Notes: generated by a model from the letters alone, not told the origin. Positions 48,054 to 59,945 are shown, counted from the first letter of the stretch. The stretch: DNA of 64,000 nucleotides from Diplocarpon mali (GCA_024741835.1 JAENRP010000158.1:35394-99393); one strand, 5' to 3'. Numbers and translations are program-made.

Positions 48054-48830
48054 TTAAGAGAGGCCTACTAGCACTCCCTCGGCCAAAGGCCTACCGGCAA
48101 ATATACTAGCGATAGCAGGAGCAAAGGCAAGGGGTGCAGTAAAGGCGATAGGAGTAAGGGCAGCAAGGGCGGCGGCAAGGATAGGCGCGGCGATAGCAAA
48201 GGCTAAGGAGACAAACGGGAAGACTATAGCAGCGGCTGCAATAGCAGAGGCAAAGGGGATAGGAGCGGCGGCGGCGATAGGGGCGAACGGGTCCGAGCCA
48301 AAGGGGCTAGGAGCGAATAGGAACGGTATACTAGGAGTAAAGGAGGCAGCGATACTACCACTTGCAAAAGTAGCAGGCCCTCTTAGCACTAGGGTCTGAT
48401 CGCTCCTATCTTTTAAAATCAGCCTAGAACTTAATAAGACTTGATAAACATACTATAAAAGCTTTAAAGCGTACCCTTTACTATATTAAGTAGTAGTGCT
48501 ACCTCCTCTTTAGAGTTGCTGCAGGCGCAGGCCGATATAATAGCCTCTTAAGAGGCGAAAAGAGGTCCGCTAGCCTACTAGCAGCTATTGCTTAATACTA
48601 TATAATAAACGTAATACGTACTAAAGGTGCTATTAAAGCACTAATAATCGAAATTGCCAGTACTCTTATACGCGATATAATGCACGCATATATCGTCGCG
48701 CTCTATTATAAGCTTAGGTATATAGCGCGCAGCAAGGGCAGGGCTCTTAAGTAGCGGCGGCGGCAGTAGGGGCGGCGGCGGCGGCAGGGGCAATAGCAGC
48801 AGCGGCTTATTACCTAGCAGGCGCTAGGAT
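48054..48830 (-). pseudogene. F1 opposite-strand spliced ORF: Cys-bearing exon plus Ala-rich exon
   Basis: Exon 1 (to 48454) reads CVHYIAYKSTGNFDYxCFNSTF, VYYIVLSNSC, QASGP and EEVALLLNIVKGTLQSFY. A 44-nt intron (48410-48453) has GTATGT at the 5' end, a CTGAT branch-like box and an AG end. Exon 2 (48409-48054) is open, Ala/Pro/Phe-rich and ends GRPLAEGVLVGLS with TAA 48054-48056. F2 has the same two exons. Their introns differ by 2 nt in length while both exon frames are kept, which argues for a real spliced gene. The original cysteines probably formed several CxxC pairs, now partly Tyr by RIP. The exon 1 start is not resolved. Function unknown. Confidence 0.6.
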
Positions 48831-49270
48831 AATCGCGCTAGGGTTGCAGCTCTTAAAGGAGCGCTAGCGACCTAGCGTAAAGTTAATATAATATAGGGTA
48901 TAGGGACTCTAAGGGTCTTACTTTGCAAGGGCGGCCAAGGCTATAATAAGCAAAAGTTCCTTCTATATTTAAAAATTATTAGTATAAAGACGATATTTTT
49001 AAATAATAAAGGAGGGTTATTTTTAAAAGAAGGGAAGGAGAACTTCTATAATGGAAATACTTTATAAGAAGCCTAATAGAGCACTAATATAGAATTGCAA
49101 AGATTCCTAAGCGCACTTATTACCTATAGCAACCCTTCTTATTTTAAAAGGAATAACCTTTAAAGAAGCAGTATATAAGATAGAGCCTCTTTTCCTTATA
49201 ACTGCTATTCTTTCTTTTATTTTATCTATATAGTTAAGCAATTCTAAGAGCATCGCCTAATTAAGGGGTA

Positions 49271-49468
49271 TATTATATAAAATAGGCGGAGTCTCCACTT
49301 ATTCTAAAGATCCTTTACGTAACTCCTACTAAGTTATAGACTCTCCCTTTTCTTTCCGAAGTCTCCTTACCATATATATATTAGATAATAATATAATCAA
49401 TTATCTTTATCTATATTAGCAAGCCTCCTAAGCGACCTAATGAAGGCCCTCCAGCCGACCGCACCATA
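49271..49468 (+). repeat. F1 3' LTR
   Basis: 198 bp from TATTATATAAAATAGG (decayed TGTCGTACAGAATGGG) to GCACCATA, preceded by ttaagggg as the purine tract. Confidence 0.9.
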
Positions 49469-49850
49469 AAAATACTCCTACTGCTAAAGCTATTTAGATT
49501 CTCAATTTCTTTATCATTTAAGAAGGAGTAGTAAAATTCTAAGGCAATCGAATTCGCAGTTGCAGATTTATAGGCCTATCTAATGCAGTACTTATAGCAG
49601 CTAATAGAGCTATAAAAAGATCAAATTAAGCTATAGATATTACCCTACCTAATAGCACTATTATTAATATACTAAGGCTCTGCGCTTCTGCTTATAGTTT
49701 ACTTGTTTTAAAAGAGAACTGGACTCCTATAATAGGGTTTAAATAAGATTTCTTTAATAATAAAGAAGGGAATTGGTTATTTATAATCAAGCCTGCCTTA
49801 AAATTCGCTTCTTAACCTAAAGATATAATAAGTGCTGAACTATATAATTT

Positions 49851-49875
49851 AACTTATAGTCCTAGATTAGGAGTT
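49851..49875 (+). repeat. 25-bp palindrome, copy 10, in ORF2
   Basis: Encodes TYSPRLGV. Third-position phase. Confidence 0.75.
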
Positions 49876-51236
49876 AGAAATAAGAATTTTAAAACTGGAC
49901 CTAACCTGCCTTTTATTAAAATAATTCTAAAAACCGCTGCTAAACAAACTGCCCAAACGCTTAGCGCAGCCTCTTTAGAATTTTCAGAATCTTCAAAGGA
50001 CTCTCCTTTAGCTAAACAGCCTATTTTAGCTTAACCTTTAAAAAGGATAGATCATTTAATAGCTACTTTAGCTGATTTGCAATTTAAAACCAAAGGATTG
50101 CGCGCTCGCTTAGACTCTTTCCTTAATAACTTAAAGGAGCTAGTTCTTAACTTCTTTATATTTATATATAACTATTTTAAAAATAATAATATAAGGGAAG
50201 ACCCTATTCCTACTACTCTAAAGACGACTAAGAGAGCCATCAAACAGATTCAATAGCTTATCTTAGATGAGTTCGCCTCTATAGATATTATTCAATTCTT
50301 TAATAATTATAAAAGTTAAGAACTTAGTCTCTTAGATGCTAAGCAAGACTATTTTATCTTATAAAAAAGAGAACGCAAAAAGGAATCTATTAATTAAGAC
50401 ATTTGTAATTATAGCAATATGCCTCAATCGGTCATTCTTAACCTCGAGCTTAGAGAATAATATAACATTTAAGTGTCCTTTATAATAAAGACTCACTTTC
50501 GATAGTATCTTCCTAGCGCAAGAACCAAAGGAAGAAGACTTTACGACCTTTATATTCGCTCTCTTTCAGTTTACTATAGTCTTAATTATAAAGGATTTAA
50601 TATTAATAAAACTATTAAATACCTTAAACTTCTCTATATAGTAGAAGATATTAATCTTTTTCTAATCTACTTTAATAATTAGTTCTTTATCTCTTTAAGG
50701 ATATGCAAATCCAACTTATTAATAATAGAAGCATCTTTAAGTGCTGTAAAATTCAAGGCTAATCCCAAAGCCTTAAAGGCGTTAGAGCCGATTGAATGGA
50801 ATAATTCTTTCTTTTCGATATTATTAAGCAATGAATAGTAAGAGGAAATAGAGGAAGAAGGGTCAATTGTAATGCCTAAACCCTTTGGATACCGCTTCCT
50901 AACCGACAATTTTACTACTAATAATAGTGCTTTTATAAGTACATTCCTCTCTATTATAAGATAAGAAGTAGAGATATACCTTTATCACTTCCGCCCTATA
51001 GATAACGCAACCTCTATACCTTCTTATTTTCTCTATAATATGATATTTAGCCTTATTTAATAAGTCCTTCAAATACATTATAGACTCTACCTCTTAGCTA
51101 TAATAGTAAAAAGTAAAGGAGCCTATTAGCTTATAGCCTACCCTAAACCTCCCTAATTGATTGGCCTTAGTCTTTATAATTAAGTTATTTTAATAAAGAG
51201 AGATGCAAGTGCTACTAATAAAGAAATTCCGATTTT

Positions 51237-51261
51237 CACTTGCAGTCCTAGCCTGCAAGTC
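51237..51261 (+). repeat. 25-bp palindrome, copy 11, in ORF2
   Basis: Encodes TCSPSLQV. Arms cacttgcagtc and gcctgcaagtc with loop cta, one of the best kept. Third-position phase. Confidence 0.8.
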
Positions 51262-51296
51262 AATTTTATTAAAAAGCAAGTCTTAGATTATCAGAT

Positions 51297-51494
51297 TGTG
51301 GTACGGTCGGCTGGAGGGCCTTTATTAGGTCGCTTAGGAGGCTTACTAATATAGATAAAGATAATTGATTATATTATTATCTAATATATATATGGTAAGG
51401 AGACTTCGGAAAGAAAAGGGAGAGTCTATGACTTAGCAGGAGTTATATAAAGGGTCTTTAAAATAAGTGGAGACTCCGCCTATTCTATATAATA
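51297..51494 (-). repeat. F2 3' LTR (left end)
   Basis: Starts TGTGGTACGG on the plus strand. The purine tract (minus strand ctagggggta) follows at 51495-51505. Confidence 0.9.
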
Positions 51495-51959
51495 TACCCC
51501 CTAGTTAGGCGATACTCTTAAAATCGCTTAGCTATATAAATAAAATAAAAGAAAGAATAGTAGTTATAAAGAAAAGAGGCTCTATCTTATATATTGCCCT
51601 TTTAAAGGTTATTCCTTCTAAAATGAGAAGGGTCGCTATAGGCAATAAGCGCGCTTAGGAATCTTCGCAATTCTATATTAGTGCTCTATTAGGCTTCCTA
51701 TAGAGTATTTCCATCGCAGAGGTTCTCCTTCCCTTCTTTTAAAAACAACCCTCTTTTATTATTTAAAATATTATTTTTATACTAATAATTTTAAATATAG
51801 AAGGAACTCTTACTTATTATAGCCCTGGCCGCCCTTGCAAAGTAAGACCCTTAGAGTCCCTATACCTTACGTTATACTAACTTTGCGCTAGGTCGCTAGC
51901 GCTTCTGCAGGAGCTAGAACCCTATCCTAGTCCTCTTAGCGCCTATTAGGTAATAAGCC

Positions 51960-52681
51960 GCTGCCGCCATCCCTATTGCCGCCGCCGCCCCTACTGCCGC
52001 TACTGCTACCTAAGAGCCCTGCCCTTACTGCGCGCTATATGCTTAAGCCTATAATAAAGCGCAACAACGCATGCGTGCGTTATATTATACGCAGGAGTAC
52101 TAGCAATCTCGATTATTAGTACTTTAATAGTACCTTTAATACGCATTGCATTTATTATATAATATTAAGTAATAGCTGCTAGCAGGCTAGCGGACCTCTC
52201 CTCGCCTCCTAAGAGGCTATTGTATCGGCCTACGCCTGCGGCGCCTTTAAGGAGGAGGTGGCGCTATTGCTAAATATAGTAAAAGGTGCGCTTTAGAGCT
52301 TCTATAGTATATCTTATCAAGTCTTATTAAGTTCTAAGCTGATTTTTAAAAGATAGGAGCGATTAGACCCTAGTACTAGAAGGGCCTGCTACTCTTATAA
52401 GTAGTAGTACTGCTGCTTCTCTTGCTCTTAGTATCCCGTTTGCGTTTGCTGCCGGCCCGTCCTCTGCCGCCCTATTTCCCCTGCTTGCTACTGCCGCTAC
52501 TCTTATTCCTACTGCTACTGCCGCCGACCCCTTTATATCTCCCTTTATCTCCTTAGCCCTTGCTATTGCCGCTCCCGCCTTTGCTACCGCCCTTGCTATA
52601 CCTCCCGCCTTCGCCCCTACTATCGCTAGTATATTCACTAATAGGCCTTTGGCCGAAGGAGTGCCTCTGGGCCTCTCTTAA
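51960..52681 (+). pseudogene. F2 opposite-strand spliced ORF
   Basis: Homologue of 48054-48830. Exon 1 reads CVRYIIRRSTSNLDYxYFNSTF, HCIYYIILSNSC, QASGP and EEVALLLNIVKGALxSFY. The intron is 46 nt (52307-52352; 5' end decayed to GTATAT, CTGAT box kept, AG end). Exon 2 is Ala-rich and ends NRPLAEGVPLGLS with TAA 52679-52681. The open minus-strand run at 52363-52638 is only a shadow of exon 2. Confidence 0.6.
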
Positions 52682-52942
52682 GAGGAGATCCGTGCGGAGC
52701 TTATAGCTATAGCTTCGCGGCTCTTAGCCTTAGCTAAGAGGATTTAAAGAAGGGTCGCGTCTTATAATAGCAGCTTAAGAATATTACCTATTCTTATATT
52801 TTTAAAAAAGGAGAAGCTTTTGTAATACGCTTTATAAGAGAAAACAAATGAATATAATTATAAGAGAGTAAGAGCTTATAAGTATAAGTCTCTTAGTAAT
52901 AAATGACTACTTACTAGCAAGTGCGAGTTATTAAATAATTAT

Positions 52943-55900
52943 TTAAAAGCTCTAGAGGTTTAATAAACAAACAAAGCTTTTAAACTTCTAGCGGTCTAGG
53001 TTCTTAATAAGCCCATTTGCGTATATCTCCTTAGTAGGGAGGTAGATTATCTAGAAGCTTCCTTTCTAATACTCCTAGCAGATTTATATATTACTAATTT
53101 CGATATATTAAAGGCTTATCTTAATCTTCTTATTCTTTATAACAATTAGCCGAATCGTTTGTTAATTATTATAATATATATTCTATTTAAAGAGGGAGTT
53201 TATACAAATCTCCTTAAAGAGGCGTTTTATAGCTATTATCTCCTTTATAATAGAAACTATACTATAGAGTTCTGCTTTAGTAGAGGAGAGCGTAATAGTC
53301 GCTTAGCGATTTGCTTTCTAAATAATCGGTCCTTTAAATAGGAAGAAGACGTATCCTTAAAAGGATCTGCGGGTCTCTTGGTCATCTTTAAAAGAAGCAT
53401 CTAAAGACGCGACCAGTTGGTATTCCCTAGCCTTAAAGCTATAAGCAATTCCTAAGAAGCGCGTGCTATATAGGTATTAAAGCGTCTAGTCCGCAGCTAA
53501 AAGGTACTTAAAGCTTAGATTAGTTAGGAAGAAAGACAGTTAGAAGGCTGCGAACGCAATATCTAAGCGTATTATAATCGCTATATAAAGAATAGAGCCT
53601 ATTTTCTCTTAGTACTCCTTTACCTTTTCTAAGGAAGCTTGCCCTAAGTTCTTAATAAACTCCTTCTTTAGTAATAGAGTATTAAGCACTCTCCTTATAT
53701 TAGCTCCGAACTTTTGAGCGATCTTCTTAATATAGGTATTATAAATTAAGGAGATCCTCTTTACCTTCCTATCTTAAATAATCCTTACTTTAAGGAACTA
53801 GGAGATATCTCTTATAATAGTAAGCTTATACGCCCTCTTTAAGTCTTTAATCAAATGAGTCGCCCGATCTAGGTTAAAGGCCTTATATAATACTTAAATA
53901 TCGTTAATATAAAACGCTATAAAGACTATACGATCCTTTATTATAAAAATATAAGGCTCCTCGCTTAGTAGCTTAAGTTAAAGGCCCTTGAGCATTCTTG
54001 CAAAGTTCCTATACTATAGTACTAGAGAGTCTTTTAGCCTATAGAGCGCGCGGTCCAGTTCTACTACCATATTAGGGCGCTTAAAGCCATTTAATAAGAA
54101 GCATATGACTAAAGCACTCCTTAGGTCTTTAAAAGCGTTGACAAATACGTTAATAATATCGAACTGCTTTACTTTTATATTAAAGTACGCAGCAAGCGCT
54201 ATTAGTACCTTAAAAGACCTTGCTATAAGCGTAGCTATATAAGTTGAGAAAATTGAAGCTTTATCTTAAAGATCCCCTTGCACAACTAGCTATAATCGGC
54301 ACTTTAGAAGCTCGCTAGAGCTATTGACCTTATAAGTAAAAACCCATTTTAATAGTATCGGTAGGGGCTTTAAGTAATCCCTTTATATAATTTTCTAGCA
54401 ACTCTGAGATTTCAAATTCCTAATCTCCTAGCGCCCTCCTTTCTTAAATCGTTTGCTAAAAGGGTGCTTCTCTAGGTTTAGCCATCCTTTTAAAGGCTTT
54501 AGCAAAGAGCCTTAGTGCTATAGGCAGTTAGGAGACTGCGCTCTATCCTTTGCCTAACTATCAACTGCAGCTTTAACAATTATATAAACTATTAAATAGT
54601 CCTTCTTATCCTCCTTTATCTATTCGTTTGCTTAAAAGGTTAATATAAACTCCTATATATATAAGGAGTAGGGTAAATTAATATTGCTTTAAGAAAGCAT
54701 ATGCTTTAAAGTAGTAGCATATACTTTTAAAGTCTCCTATTACTTAACGCTTAAGCATTTTATCCTCTTTTATTTAAGAAGAGGGAGTTCCTCTTTGCGC
54801 TTTTCTCTATAGGTCTTTTCTTCTATTTTTATTATTACTAAAGGTTCCTTTAAGAGTCTAGGTAGCTTTATCTCTTAAGCCTATAGTCTCTAAGCTAGTA
54901 TTACAACTTGAGGTATTATATTATTAAGGCCTACTCCTTTTACTAAGTTGCTTCTTATAAGACTGTTAAAGCTCTTTCTAGATCTCAGCGGTAGTGCCTT
55001 TAGCCTTTTACCAAAGTTCACTAGGGCCTGCCTTTATAACTGAAGACTCTGTCTTAAAGCCCTTAAGCTATTTCTATTCTTATATAGAATAGTAGCTAGA
55101 GATCTGCCGATCGCCTTATAGAACTTGTCTCTAGAGACTCCCTTAGAGTTATCCATAGTTCCTTCTTCGGTAGGGCCTTTATAAGGAATTATCACCCTTA
55201 AGCTCTAGTCGCCATTTGCCTTCTTAAAGACTGGCGAAGTAGCTTTTAGTTCGCTTGCTTCTACCCTTAAGTTTCTAAGCAGGTCTTTTAGAGAATTTGG
55301 ATTTAAGTTAAGGCCTTTTATATTATTAGTTAGAGGCTATAGAGCAGCGTCGGTCTATAATATAGGCTCTTCTTATATAGCGGCTTCTTCTGCAGCGATT
55401 GCATTCGGCCTTGCAATAAGCTTTAATTCCTTAAAAATGCCTTCGAACTTAGCGTTTTAAGCTCCCTCTCCCTCTTCGATTAATTAGAGGGTTATCTTAA
55501 GTTCCTAGCGCGATATAGGGTTTGCGCGCTTAGCTTCTGGACTATAGAAGAGAGACTTATCAAATTTGATATTATAAGTTGTTATTACTTGCTAGAGTAT
55601 AGGAACCTAGATTCTATAAACATTAGAGGTAATATATCTAACTAAGTAACCTAGGTACCTTTATAGTTCAATTTTAAAGGTTCGGCGGTCCCTTCCCGCC
55701 TTCCTCTCTTTAATTAAAAGGTATGCGCAAGCGCTATATATATAAACGCGACTCTAGTCAGGCTTTAAGCTTATTATCATCTGCTTAATAAGCAGCAGCT
55801 TATAAAATCGAAAATACTACTTAAACTAATTATAAAGAGCCTCGCTTAATAAGATTATCTTCTTCCTAGCGAGTAAGGAGATATTATAAAAGTATATAGT

Positions 55901-58465
55901 AGCCTTTATAACCTTTAGCCAAAGGCTTGCTAAAAGCCTAGTATAGATCCTTATTTTAATAGAGCGTTTAATCAACTCCCTTCTTACTTGCTCTGCGCCT
56001 CTATTGAGTTAGTATATATAGGTAAGAGTAAGCTCTAAATCGATTCCCTCCTCTTTTACCTATCTTTAGTACTTTATAAGAGAGTCTTCCCTTAGGGAGA
56101 TTACTAAAGTGTTATTATCTTATCTGATTTTGCAAATAGAAAGCCTATATTAGCGTTTCACTTATGCTTTAAAGGCCTAGAGGACCTTTATAACTACATC
56201 TCCGCCCTTCGATCTTAATAAGAACGTCCAAAGCATACTACTATATTTATCCTTAATTAAAAGAACTTATAAGCAACTGTTGTATAAGTTATTTAAAAAG
56301 TTAAAGAGATCTTAGGAGATCTTAAAGAAGGGCCTTAGAGATCGGTTCTTAGAGGTAGCGTAAGAAATAACTTACTTAGCAGACGCTATTGCGTATATAA
56401 GGCACTTTAGCCTTTATATTCCCTTGATCTTCACTCCCCTAGCGCACTTGACTAGCGCTTAAAGAGCCTTTGCGCTTAAGTAGCTAGCGCAAAGGTGCCA
56501 AGTATACGCGTTATTATCCTATACCTTAATAGGTGCATAGCTAGACTAGAACCTATTATAAAGCATTATCTTAGCTATAAGAAACGCTATTAAGGTAGAG
56601 AAGTCATATTAAAGTATATTTAAGAGATCTAAATAGTTGATAGGCTTATATTTAAAGAAAATGAGATTATAGTAACGCTTTAACTAAGCTCGCTTTACAG
56701 AATCTCTAATGCTTTTAAAGCGCAAAGTAAGGTCTACCCTAAAGTACTAAAAACCCTTGTCCGCAAGGAGCCTTTTTAAAATAATATTAGTAGTAAACTC
56801 CTTTATAATAGCAATATTGCAAAGCATTATCCCTATAAGAGAGCCGTCACGCTATAGAAGAGAGTCTACTATATATTTATCACCTCTCCTAATGATTAGG
56901 AGTCTTAAGGTACCTGCTTCTATATATTACTATAAGTCGCCAAAAGGCTTAAAGGTGCCTGCGATAAGTAAATCCTTTGAATTAATAATATAAGTAGCTG
57001 CGCAATTATTAAAGAGCGTACTTAAGGAAAGCGGGTAGCGTTCTAGCTTAAAGAGGTAATAGATATTGAACGATTCTTTAAAAGCGTCGAAGGCAAAGGG
57101 ATCTATTACTATAAAGACTGGTGAGTTCTTCCTTTTGCTGCTTAAACCGTCCTCCTTAAAGGCTAAAGCCTTTCCTTTGAATTTGTCAATTGCTATTACT
57201 GCAATGTTATTCTCCTTAAGCTATGCTTAAAGACCCTTGAACTAGTCTCCTACGTTTAAAGCCTTTTGTATTTATAGGACCTCCTCTTACAAGGGGAGAA
57301 CCTTTATATTTTCCTTACGCCTATCTATAGTATATAATAGTTTCCGACAGTCCTAGGGCTTCTAATAGTGATTTTTAAAGCCTTTACAAGGGCACTTAGG
57401 CCTGATCTCCCTCCTAGAGCTTATAAAGCGATTTCAAGAGCTGCTCGCTAGAGCCTGCAAAAGGGTTTCAATATCTAAGAGAGACTCTTAAGTAGTAAAA
57501 ACTGCTAGCCCTTTATTATCAATCGCTCTATTAGATTCAATGCCTGCTAAGGCGCGGCTTAGCTGCATTAGGTCGTACTTACATAAGGTTCCTATCTGCT
57601 TATTAGTAATAATTTCCTCCTTTAAGCGAGTCGCCTAACTTAGATTAATCTTTACTACAACTAAGTCTAAAAAGTCAATAACTCTTAATCTCCCTTTAAT
57701 CTTAGGAAAACTATGTTACTCTACTAGGCGGTACGCCTCCTACTACTCCTAGATCTACTATTAAGTATTAGTTCTCCTAGTTTTACCTTAGCGTAGTATA
57801 TTACAGTATTAAAGCCTCGTCTAAGACTGAATAGCCTTATCAGAAGGTGCAATATCATACTTTAAAATAGATACTAGGCCTTAGAGTAAGAGTTGCTAAT
57901 TAACCAAATTAGTATACAGGTTGTTAGCAGTAGTTCCACTTATAAGAGTATCTCTATTAGGTATTAAGGAAGAGAGCTTCTTAGCTTGGATTTATACTTA
58001 AGCTATCGCAGAAGCTAGAAGCGTTCTATTAACGGTCTTAAAGACCTATTCTAAGAGTAGCTTATAGTATTTGCATTAGGTCTTTTAAGTTTCCTTACAT
58101 AGGTAGTACTCCTTTATTAGGATTTTATATTCATCCTTAATATCCTTATAAGAAGCCTATAGAGGAGGAGCCTTTAACAGATCTCCTAAGGGAAAGCGGG
58201 CGTAAATCTATTTAAATAAAGTCGCTATATACTCTTTATATAACCTTGCGTATACTATACAGAGGTTAGCCGTTTCCAATTCCTTAAGCTCTTATATAAA
58301 GGGAGCTTAAGGCTTAATTTCTATAATTGACTTAAATAAAAGTCTTAGATCGGTAAAAATAGTAATATTATAAAGCTTAGCGAAGAATATATATTTATTA
58401 AACTATTTCACTTAAAAGGCAAAGGTATTAAAGCAAGGCTTAAAGATACTCGAAGAGTCAGACAT
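52943..58465 (-). pseudogene. F2 gag-pol, RIP-decayed
   Basis: The minus-strand frame runs from ATG 58463-58465 (MSDSSSIFKPCFNTFAF) to the stop at 52943-52945, collinear with 42271-47793. It keeps the start codon that F1 lost. Gag, protease, integrase, RT and RNase H lie in the same order at mirrored positions. The sense frame is broken by many TAA/TAG codons. Confidence 0.88.
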
Positions 58466-58670
58466 TTTAAATAGAGTCTAATGAAAAAGGTTAAGTATAT
58501 AAATAAGGTTTGCAAATAAGGTTCAATCGGAAAATAGAGATTTATTAATTGAAAATAAAGGTCCTTTAAGTTGTTATAAGTACTTGAAAAGTCGGTTAGG
58601 AGCTCAAAGGGCCCTTTAGCCAATTGCATGCGAAGAGAAAGCATATTAAAGTGCTTATAGGACTTATAAC

Positions 58671-58868
58671 TATAGTGCGGTCGGCTGGAGGGCCTTTATT
58701 AAGTCGCTTAGGAGGCTTACTAATATAGATAAAGATGATTGATTATATTATTATCTAGTGTATATATGGTAAAGAGACTTTAGAAAGAAAAAGGAGAGTC
58801 TATGACTTAGCAAGAGTCACGTAGAGGGTCTCCAGAATAAGTGGAGACTCCGCCCATTCTGTACGACA
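58671..58868 (-). repeat. F2 5' LTR (right end)
   Basis: 198 bp ending GTACGACA on the plus strand, followed by the target duplication CAGAT. Confidence 0.9.
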
Positions 58869-59945
58869 CAGATCCTATTGATTAGATAAGGGCCAGCTTC
58901 TAAAAGCCTTAATAGGTAGGTCGGCTCTTAATTGATTATAAAACTCACTCCATCTATAAAGAAGATAAGTCGATAGACTTCCTAAGCACTCGGTTCAAAA
59001 TCTCAATTAGCTCAAATGACTATAAAGTTAAAGCGAAAGGAGATCTTACGACCTATTACTAATAATAGCAATCTAATTATAATAATAATAAAATAAGGAT
59101 ACCTTCTTAAAATGCTTTTGGACAATTCTTATAAGACTAGTAGTTTTATAGCCTTTTATAATAACTATATAGCCGTCTTTAATAAGAATACCTTAGAAAA
59201 TAAGACTCGAATCTCCAATTTTATCTTTTCAATCTCTACTCTAAAGTAACCTTTAGTACCTTAATAGATTAATATAAATAGAACTACTGCACCTTTTAAG
59301 GCAGCTTTTCATCTTAAGAACTGCAGTAGCCTCTCTAAAGCTATTATTAGTTAATGCTCTTAGACAGATCTATTAATTATAATCGAAGTATAGGAGTTAT
59401 TTCTTCTTAATAAAGACGAATTGAAAATCCACCTTATAAAATATAATCAAAAGCTCTTTAATGCCCTTATTAAGGCTTAGACGAATGTTATAAATACTAA
59501 GTCGCTTCTTTATAGACTCAAGTCTTAGGAATAGCATAATAAAGTAAATGCTATCTAAGAGCCTAATGTACTAATTAATAAAGGCATTATTATAAGAAAA
59601 TTCGGAAAAGAGACAAACTGAGACTTTAGTATAGTATCAGACCCTAATTTAGGAACTAATCCCCTATTTTTATCCTTAAGCTTAGAAACGCTAAGACTGA
59701 CTTGCGAGCCTGGCCTGCAAGTAAGGTTGGACTCGGCTAGCTTAAGCCTATAAGATAGTTCGGATGAACCTTAATTACTAAATCTAAAGGTACTAATAGA
59801 AGATCCTTTAAAAGAGGTCCCTAAAGCTGAGAAATCGCTAAAAGATAAGAACTAATGTAAAAGAAGAAGACTCTAAAGTGATAATAGAACTAACAATTGA
59901 GTCGACTTAAGCTTAGAGAATCGAGTCTACCACCTCCCCCTTTAA
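58869..59945 (+). pseudogene. E ORF2, part 3 of 3
   Basis: Resumes in phase at 58874 and ends with TAA 59943-59945 (ENRVYHLPL). It contains LKRKEILRP, LKMLLDNSYKTSSFIAF, DELKIHLIKYNxKLFNALIKA and, near the C-terminus, CKRRRL, which resembles a nuclear localisation signal. The segment DELKIHLIKYN aligns with DMTQLTIYLKKYK of ORF3. Confidence 0.7.
59699..59723 (+). repeat. 25-bp palindrome, copy 12, in ORF2
   Basis: Encodes TCEPGLQV. Third-position phase. Confidence 0.8.

Larger units (their letters stand above)
41868..49468 (+). mobile_element. Copia-F1: full-length copia element, plus strand
   Basis: 7,601 bp with 198-bp LTRs and a perfect duplication AAAAT (41863-41867 and 49469-49473), inserted in ORF2 of E. 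It contains gag-pol on the plus strand and a spliced opposite-strand ORF. F2 is a second, inverted copy 1.8 kb away. Confidence 0.95.
49469..51296 (+). pseudogene. E ORF2, part 2 of 3
   Basis: After the duplicated AAAAT, the ORF2 frame resumes at 49474 (TPTAKAIxILNFFIIxEGVVKF). It includes a long hydrophilic middle (TTKRAIKQI, LILDEFASIDIIQFF) and the block FLYNMIFSLI-VLQIHYRLYL near 51030-51110. Each of these segments has a clear counterpart in ORF3. Two palindromes are in frame. The segment ends in TSD CAGAT at 51292-51296, where F2 begins. The minus-strand open run at 50679-50909 is a shadow. Confidence 0.7.
51297..58868 (-). mobile_element. Copia-F2: second full-length copy of F, minus strand
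   Basis: 7,572 bp with 198-bp LTRs and duplication CAGAT (51292-51296 and 58869-58873), inserted in ORF2 of E in inverted orientation to F1. Collinear with F1 apart from small indels. Confidence 0.95.

Noticed and set aside
50679..50909. Minus-strand open frame of 76 codons
   Set aside because: Shadow of ORF2. The plus-strand reading aligns with ORF3; this one aligns with nothing seen.
52363..52638. Minus-strand Ala/Gly/Arg-rich frame in F2
   Set aside because: The plus-strand Ala-rich exon is conserved with F1, including its C-terminus and stop. This frame is its complement.
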